Shown: in pieces, positions 57,140 to 64,000 of the stretch
How positions within the stretch are numbered: the first letter of the stretch is position 1
How the letters are laid out: each line of letters begins with the position of its first letter
Assembly (NCBI GenBank): GCA_951213105.1
Contig: OX578146.1
Location: 51,726,775-51,790,774, forward strand
Length of the DNA: 64,000 bases
Source: Amaurobius ferox
Lineage: Eukaryota; Arthropoda; Arachnida; Araneae; Amaurobiidae
Direction of reading: 5' to 3'
Program-made: the position numbers and the translations under genes
Notes under the pieces: model-generated
What the model was told of the DNA's origin: nothing
The model's input: only the letters and a program-made list of their open reading frames with translations
Database searches by the model: none

Positions 57140-57572
57140 TATAAATAAGACAGAACAGTCACTACAGCAAAATTAGAAAAAAATTTCTGTCAACAAAATA
57201 ACGTTCACGTGACCCAGAAGCATAGGCGTGGTCAATTCGAAAAAAATAATAACTAAACATAAAACTAAGGAGGTATGAAACAGGGTGAAGCGAACAGTAG
57301 AAGATTGCCAAAAACTCTAAACGAACTGCAGCAGACTGTCACCCTGTTTTATACTTCCATGGTTCGTCGTTTAATTACTAGTTTTTTCGGAATGGCAACG
57401 CCTAATCTTCCTAGGACACGTGAGCATTATTCTGAAACAGAATAATGAACACAGTAATTCTTCGCAGAAATTTCAAAGGTAAAAATAACCAAATAACCTT
57501 AATTAGTTAGGATAAATGAGGCAGAACAGTCACTACAGTAAAAGTAGGGAAATTTCTCCGTCAACAAAATAA
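57140..57572. repeat. foldback repeat within direct repeats
   Basis: Arms of about 120 bp at 57203-57325 and 57330-57450 are inverted, with GGCAACGCCTAATC / GCATAGGCGTGGTC and AAACAGGGTGA / TCACCCTGTTT landmarks. A direct repeat of about 65 bp (AGACAGAACAGTCACTACAG ... TGTCAACAAAATAA) lies just outside, at 57147-57205 and 57515-57572. Confidence 0.6.
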
Positions 57573-58332
57573 TTCTCGTTCTTCATAGAGAATCTTTGGT
57601 ATAATACACTCAGTGTTTCTTTCGGGCATACCTCTTGGGGGTCGTATTTTATGTTGACCTAGTTTCTATTTATGTCATATAGCATTTAGATATATTTATA
57701 TAGGGCAAATATAAAACTCCCCCCCCCCCACCTTAAAATTCCATTCGCCGTCCCCCTCCCCTGACCAAAATGTCCTGAAAGAAACATTGAATGCACTGAC
57801 CTCTACTTTACAGTTTTTCCTGGGGAAAATATGGAAGGGGGGGGGGAGTTTTTTTTAATAAATACTTTGAAACCGGTTACCGGTTGATACATTTAATCAA
57901 CTGTTTATGTTGTTACTAACGAAGTATATTGTTTTTTAGGTTATTAAAGGCAACAGTTTGACAGAATATTTTTCATTTTAAAAACATAGCATTATGAACT
58001 AAAGATTTGTGTCATGTTCTTAGAATAATGATCCAAAATGTTTACTAAAAGTATACTTACATATGTTCAGAGAATTTTGCATGATTTTATGCACCTTCAT
58101 AACGTACATTAGCATATTTCTGTAATAGAAAACGACGTGTTTTGTAGCTAAAAGAACGCTTCTGTAACAAAGAGCATATTCTTGATTAAATGCAATAATA
58201 AGACAATGCATGGTAAAATATAATACATGGGTAACCAGCATACACATCATAACATAGATTCAACGTAATACACTTTTACAATCATGCTGAAATTTTTACA
58301 TCAATAACTATATATATCTCCCTTCTCTCTAC
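57573..58332. other. intronic DNA with C-run and G-run, no gene
   Basis: C10 at 57720-57729 and G11 at 57838-57848 are notable only as homopolymers. Confidence 0.4.
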
Positions 58333-58955
58333 AGGGTTTCCAAGAAAGTAAGTATCCAAATAACTTTGTAAAGAATGGTCCATGAGTATACACGTTAGGT
58401 TTATTTACAGTAAAGTGACCATGCTTGATTGAATGAAAGTGATTGCAACGCCATTAGTGGAAATTTTTAAAAGTTAGGCTAACGAACTTGGCAACAGAGC
58501 GAGATGGACTAAAAACCTAGTTACAAAATTGTTAGAGATATTCAATTATTAGTAATTAACACTAAAAATGTTATATAAGGCATTTATATAACTTTTGGTC
58601 AGGAATTTATTCCCTTTCATATACGCGTTTTGTGCGTTCCTGGTTCAAGTCCTACTAATTAAACAATGCTCTACAACTTTGTAATCACCTATTTTCATCT
58701 TCTCTGTTTTGTCGAGTTTGTTATTCTAACTTGTTTAATTTTCATCTAGGGGGCGCTGCAATTACTTTTATTCGATCGGACATGGTCACTTTACTATAGA
58801 TAGACCCACAATGTATGCTTATATCCCTTTCCTTAATCGTACATGGGATACTTAAGGACGTTCGTGGGAGTGCATGACATGTACATTCGTGGACTTTTCT
58901 TTACAAAGTTGCTGTGGCTCTTAAGGGCCTTCCTAGGAACAGTGTATGATATTAT
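58333..58955. repeat. family F foldback element
   Basis: The left arm (58333-58545) and right arm (about 58675-58955) are imperfect inverted copies: TTACAGTAAAGTGACCATG versus its complement near 58785, GTGATTGCAACGCC versus GGGCGCTGCAATTAC. Single arms recur at 29850 and 60590. Non-coding. Confidence 0.6.
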
Positions 58956-58973
58956 AAGAGAATTCCTTACATA

Positions 58974-59046
58974 GCCGGAGTGGTGTAGCTGGTAGTATGC
59001 CTGGACATAATGTTGAATGCTATTAATCCCCGGTCCCGGCCAATAG
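58974..59046 (+). repeat. possible tRNA-like SINE head
   Basis: GTGGTGTAGCTGGTAGTATG resembles box A with its surroundings, and CCCCGGTCCCGGCC stands where box B should be. No body or tail is recognised. Weak. Confidence 0.3.
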
Positions 59047-59171
59047 TAAAATGAAGTCTAATAATCTAGAATATATTTGCATTAAACTGTTTTATCTGTT
59101 GCATCGATTATATCTATTTTCTGCAATTCTCAATTTAAAGCCGTTTGCTGTGTAATAGTCAAAAACTTTAT

Positions 59172-60559
59172 ATACACTCTGTTGCAAAAAAATAAATGCA
59201 ACTATAAGAAATTGAGCAACAGCCGCGAAACTCTGTATGTATTGTTTGAGAAAATATGCAAATGATTAGAATTTGAGAGAAGAATACACGTTTTATTAAG
59301 AAATGGTTGCAACAAGAAGATGACATTTTAGTAAGTGGTAAATCTTCCCCTGGCAGCTATACAAGCCAACATTCGGTATCGCATAGGGTCAATAAGGTTG
59401 CTCATATCCCTCTGCAGAAGATTCTGCTACAAATAGTTGCATTTGGAAAGCTAATTCATTGGCATTCTGAGAAGACTGCAATTGCTATCCCAACATGTCC
59501 CAGACGAGTTCTATTGGTGATAAATCAGGGGACCTGGATGACCATGGGAGAGTATTAAATCCACGAAGATATTGTTAAGAAAGTCGTGCAATATGTGGTA
59601 GAGTGTTTTCTTGTTGGTAAATGAAACCTTGGCGTCTTGACAACCTAGGCAGAACAATCGGCTGCAAATCGTCGACGTATAAGCGAGCCGCCAGATTAGA
59701 TAGCAACACCATTAGAGGAGCTCAGCTGTCCCACGAGATAGCTCCCTAGACTGTCACACCACGTGTGATGGCCGTGTTCCGCTCGACAACAAATACAGGA
59801 TCGGTATGCTAGTCAGTCTTCCTCCACACACGTATGACAGCACTGAGAAAGAAGCGGGATTCGTCGTTAAAGACAACATGCCTTCAATCGGAAACTGTCC
59901 AAGCTGGTCAAGCTCGGCACCAATCCAGACAGCTCTGTCTATGTTGAGGGATCAGTGATAAGCGCCTTAATGGACGTCAATACCTAATCCCACCCTCTAC
60001 CAGTCGGCTCCCGAATAGTATCCCTTGATACAGGCTGCATGGAGAATGGCAAATGTCTTCGAATGGCTTATAACGACGCCACTGGTTTGGACGTGGATCC
60101 TATATTGACTGCATGATTCTCTTGAGCAGTTGTCTGTTATCGGTGTCCTGATCCTGTACGAGGATTACATGTGTCTTCGCTGGTTCACTGTTAACAACAC
60201 CGAGCAACTACTATATCGTTCCGACGAAGATGGTGCGTAATAGGTCTGGCGGACCAACCAGCTTCCCTTAGGCATATGATACGAGCTCTTTCTCTAAATC
60301 CGACAATTGTTCGTAGCGCCATTGAGTACGTCTCAAAAGCATCTTTGTACACAATTTACGGAATCAAAGCAAAAAATCCAGTTCTAATTGCCAGTGAGTG
60401 AGAACACCGGTCGTTTTAAATGCTGCACGATGCGTCGTTCTCACGCGTTGCATGATCTCTATAATATCACTGGCAGTTTGATCATTTGCATGCCAAGTTT
60501 CGTGGCTGTAACTCAATTTTTCTTATGGGTGCATATATATTTTTTGGAACAGAGTGTAT
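59172..60559 (-). mobile_element. Tc1-like transposon with inverted repeats
   Basis: The ends TACACTCTGTTGCAAAAAAA and the complement TACACTCTGTTCCAAAAAAT are flanked by TA-containing sequence. The inverted similarity continues about 60 bp (AATTGAGCAACAGCCGCGAA). Length about 1.39 kb, normal for Tc1. Confidence 0.8.
59300..60300 (-). pseudogene. Tc1-like transposase, broken
   Basis: Minus-strand relics in order: VVFNDESRFFLSAVIRVW (first catalytic D, about 59865), VERNTAITRGVTV and GAISWDS, the second motif reduced to ENTLPHIARLS (about 59610, catalytic D lost), and RSPDLSPIELVWDML (catalytic E, about 59520). Several in-frame stops. Inactive. Confidence 0.8.
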
Positions 60560-60589
60560 TTACTTAAACAATTATAAATCTATGGTCCA

Positions 60590-60985
60590 AGGTAAATGGT
60601 AGAAATAATCGGAATTCATAGAAATAGTATAGCAAAATCTATAAAAACAATGCAAATGACTTTTACAAGCATTGCAAGTAGTATTACTATGTTACAGGCC
60701 ATGATGACACGACTTTTTGATAGGTATTTATTGCCTTACGTATACGCGTTTCGGACGTTTCTGGTATCAATTCCTACTCATGATACAATGTTCTACAACT
60801 TTGAAATTGACTTTTTCCGTATGTCTAGCTTTGTTGCCGAGTTGATCATCTCACATTTTTTTTTCTGGGGCACTTCAATCACTTTTATTTGATCGAGAAT
60901 GATTTTAATATTGATAGACCCAACGTGTGTACTCACGGACATTTCTTTACAAAGTTATTGGGTAGTTAATAACCTTTTTAGGAAC
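60590..60985. repeat. family F arm
   Basis: It matches the right arm of 58333-58955: ATACGCGTTTCGGACGTTTC, CAATGTTCTACAACTTTGAA, GGCACTTCAATCACTTTTAT, TTTCTTTACAAAGTTATTG. A possible left part at 60590-60700 is weak. Confidence 0.5.
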
Positions 60986-63152
60986 CCCCATATAATCCTC
61001 AAATTGCGATAAAATAATGCACTATTTTATTATTATTTTATTTTTTGAAATATTATTGATTGATATTAGATAAAGTCATAAAAACTGATACATAATCAAT
61101 AACATAAACATTGCAGTTTGGTTGTTTCTGAGCAAAATATTATTACCAAAAATCGAAGTAAAATATAATTGTGCACTCCGATTCAAAACATATACATAAC
61201 GCAGGCGGAAACACAGTTGGTGAACACCAGTAATTTTTTAAAATATGAGTGATGAAAATATTTTATAGATGTGTTAAAAAAGTATTTCATTCAAAAAAGC
61301 AAATAACAAAACAAAAAGAAGTTGCACTTGAAAATTTCTAGAAGTTTTTACAACTGAAAATGAACACTCGATAATAATAGCAAAATGAACACGAAGAAAT
61401 AGACTATTACTATATTTCAGACAGCCATATCGGAACAATCATCAACGTTATTGGATAACACCATAATGTTTAATAAATGTGGTATGAAGTCATATTTTAT
61501 ATTACGTCATCAGTTGCAAGTTGTGATATCATACTTTTACTGACAAAATGTGTTGCGGTTATACCTTTAATATTAACGTGCTGGCTGGAAATGGACAACA
61601 TACCTATTTTCGTAATAAATTCTTTTGCAACTTTTATTACATTTTAGAAATTATTTTTCTTTTTAATTTTAAATTCAAGATATTCATAACCATTCCAGTT
61701 TCTAGTAGCCTGCAAGCATTCAAAATCAGTATATTTTTTCCCCTTTGAAGTAATCACCACCGTAAAACAGCATCTTACTCTTTAGTACACCACTATAACG
61801 TTTAGGGACGTAATATTTTTTCTTCAAATAAATATTTTTTTCTTTCAATAAATTGCTGCCATTTTTGCAAGATGAGGAATATCCAATAACACGAATTCCA
61901 CACCCTTACATTCAACACAATTATTCTCCAGTTAAGTAATAACACGTGGGTTACACCAGGACGTTGTTTGCATAAATTTTGTATTTAAAAATATTTCCAC
62001 TACATGAGCACTTAGAATAACACTTCTTGCTGTCACAGAAAACATAAAAGCAGAATAAATAAATACCCAACGTGACTTTGCGCAACAAATAGATAAAGAA
62101 ATCATAATGCAAATAGAATTTTTAAAAAAGCAGACGATTATTTCCAAAGCGCCTGAGTTTCCATCATTAGTCAGATTCATGGAGGTAAAAATAAGGACTT
62201 AAAACTTCATATTAATGAAACGCCCAAAATCGGCTGAGATAATAATTCAGGTGGCGTTGGGATAAGCTAAGTAGTCCTGCATTGTATGCATTTCTATGGC
62301 GAAAGGCCTAAAATATTTATTTAAACTATCAATTTTGTAAAAATACATTATTAGCGTAATGCAAAATAGAACTGAAGCAATAAAGAATATTCCTATGTAT
62401 TCAAAATTATTTAATCTTTCAATTTATTTTTATCGCCATATATTCCGTATTCTATCGAACAACAAGGAAAAATACTCGTTAATTATAATAATTAGGGAAC
62501 TCTTAATTTAACAAAAATCAAAAATACATTTACTAAAAACTACGTCTTTATGCTGTGTCAACTAACAATAACAGCTACTTTAGTAATACCAGCGATACCT
62601 AGATATAATTCTAAAGGCATTATGGAATTTTCAAGCGTTTCATCCATAGGAGTTTTATTTCCTTCTTTCTAACTTCATGGTCAGATTGTTAGAATTTTTA
62701 TAATTTTCTTTTATAAAAGTTCTAACAAATTGGTTGATTTTTCTATGAAATCTCATTTCTCAGAGTTGTAGAATGGCAATTTTTAATTTCTTTCTTTCTT
62801 ATTATTTTCCTGCACCCTATTTTATCTTATTTGCAATATTCCTTATTGTTTTTCATTTTATTTATCTTTTTTCACATCAGTTGACGCCACTACTGCTATA
62901 GCTTAGCATTTTTTTTTGTCAGACCGTGTATCTCATTTGGCGTTAAGCTAGCTCTCAACTTATTTGAATTAAAGAAGAAACTGGGCCGTTCAAAACTATC
63001 GTCTGCTTTTCAATAATCTATTTCAATTTACTTTGATATTTCTTAATTTACAAAAGTACAAAGTTTGCTTATAATGAATAAAAAAATATACAACATTCCA
63101 AAAGTTATAAAAACACTCTGCGAAAATAATTAAGAACCAATAAGGGACTTAC
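60986..63152. other. AT-rich intronic DNA, no gene recognised
   Basis: About 2.2 kb without a supported ORF, repeat or splice pair. This is the least repetitive part of the window. Confidence 0.45.
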
Positions 63153-63452
63153 TGGAAAATACAGTGACGTTTTGAGAGTAAGATCCATCAGAGCTACATT
63201 TATATGTTCCTGTATGGATGGTTTTCGAATGCCGTACTGTCAGCTTCATGGCGGTAAAGAAATTCTGCTCCGATTGAGAAAAAATTGGGTTACCCACTTG
63301 CAAAACAAACATATTGGAAGAGTTGGTAGCAATAGGTTTACTGTCTTTGTACCAAAGATGCAGGCCAAGACCTACAGCCGTACACTTGAGGACCAGTTCC
63401 TCTTCTTCTAGAAGATTAATCATGAAAGATGGAGAATCAGTAATCGAATGAA
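63153..63452 (-). CDS. immunoglobulin-domain exon of the same minus-strand host gene (upstream exon)
   Basis: It is 300 bp between acceptor TTTTCTCTTTCAG (complement of 63453-63465) and donor GTAAGT (complement of 63147-63152), phase 1 at both ends. It encodes one Ig domain: acidic LLEEEELVLKC (first Cys), LHLWYKD (core Trp), and HTGTYKCSS (YxC, second Cys). Sites NSS and NVT could be N-glycosylated. The E-L-V-L-x-C-x-A...W-x-K-D pattern is the I-set type common in receptor tyrosine kinases and adhesion molecules. It can be spliced in frame to the exon at 20189-20497, because both have phase 1 borders. The protein would be extracellular here; its name cannot be decided. Confidence 0.85.
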
Positions 63453-64000
63453 CTGAAAGAGAAAACAGCCATTTAGTAGAATCTATACTGTAGAACCCGT
63501 GGTTTAACTTACAATAACCCGCATTTAGCGAGATTCCGCATTTAACTTTTAAGTGTTGCGATGTTAATTTAAAACTGCTTTTAACTCGCTTTTAACATTC
63601 AAAACTTTTAGTTTCTCATATTTAACGAGAATATGAAATTGTATAACGGCGAATAAAATATGTAAAAATATGACAAAAAGCAGATCAAGATTTTGATTAA
63701 CGTAGGAGGTAACGTTTGAGGCATGTAGCAATAGATTCGAACTAGCCGAAACGGATATTGTATTTCAGGATCCTATAGTGATAGTCGAACGAGGAGGGGA
63801 CGAAAAGTTTTTTCAGACCCTCCGCCCTCTCTCCTGGTGAGTTTGAAGATTTTGTATATAATATCGATACAAAGAAATCGATACGACATATGATATCGAT
63901 CTATATCTATAAATATATATATTATCAATACATCACTTATTATAGCGACCGCAGGTCAGAACATAAAAGTCGGTTTTTGATTAGATGACTATTTCCAGCG
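63453..64000 (-). other. upstream intron of the Ig gene, nothing else recognised
   Basis: AT-rich. A TATAAATATATATATTAT-like low-complexity patch is at 63908-63925. No exon or promoter is supported. Confidence 0.45.

Noticed and set aside
63172..63411. Plus-strand frame over the upstream Ig exon, and the similar one at 20220-20486
   Set aside because: Antisense shadows. The minus strand has matching splice sites, phase and the Cys-Trp-Cys pattern.

Overview
This is a eukaryotic, almost certainly arthropod, genomic window: AT-rich, with no operons or bacterial gene density, spliced exons, and a very high load of invertebrate-type transposons. Chelicerate or insect cannot be settled from the sequence; a spider-like genome is a guess only.

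The only host gene I can support is on the minus strand. It is represented by two immunoglobulin-domain exons, 63153-63452 (upstream) and 20189-20497 (downstream). Each has consensus splice sites and is symmetric, phase 1 at both ends. They are separated by an apparent 42,655-bp intron, and the sequence on either side is also intronic as far as can be seen. The window is therefore mostly intron, filled with layered mobile DNA.

Layout. 1-2812: the 3' part of a Ty1/copia retrotransposon with an intact integrase-RT-RNase H frame plus a probable 3' LTR, antisense to the host gene. About 3.0-18.7 kb: several short non-autonomous repeat families, here called RC-A, RC-B, C and D, with a gypsy-type solo LTR and a mariner. 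18.9-21.9 kb: degenerate mariner, a TGACGT-rich MITE, the downstream Ig exon, a Tc1 fragment and a tRNA-headed SINE. 22.4-36 kb: more D, RC-A, C and RC-B copies, a 195-bp satellite and a foldback-family arm. 36.3-43.3 kb: piggyBac relic cut by a SINE, microsatellites and a 2.35-kb palindrome of family C. 43.3-60.6 kb: a third hairpin-ended family (RC-E), a CCAATATTGG MITE, Tc1/mariner elements (two DUF4817-type with long inverted repeats, one deletion derivative, two Tc1), 5S-rRNA-headed SINEs, minisatellites and foldbacks. 60.9-64 kb: AT-rich DNA and the upstream Ig exon.

The most interesting system is the RC-A/RC-B/RC-E group. These elements of about 0.8-0.95 kb begin ATCTGATGTGGGCA (A and B) and end in a hairpin followed by AGTAAAA. 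They carry an internal CA/CAGA microsatellite. A subterminal inverted repeat has changed coordinately at both ends between families. They nest without an evident multi-base target duplication and form head-to-tail arrays. This architecture resembles non-autonomous Helitron/Helentron (HINE/DINE-like) rolling-circle elements. No Rep/helicase source is present in the window. A second notable object is a composite SINE whose head is a full-length 5S rRNA joined to a tRNA-derived unit, with (CAA)n tail and target duplication.

All family names used here (RC-A, RC-B, RC-E, C, D, F) are labels I made for this window. All similarities were judged by eye.
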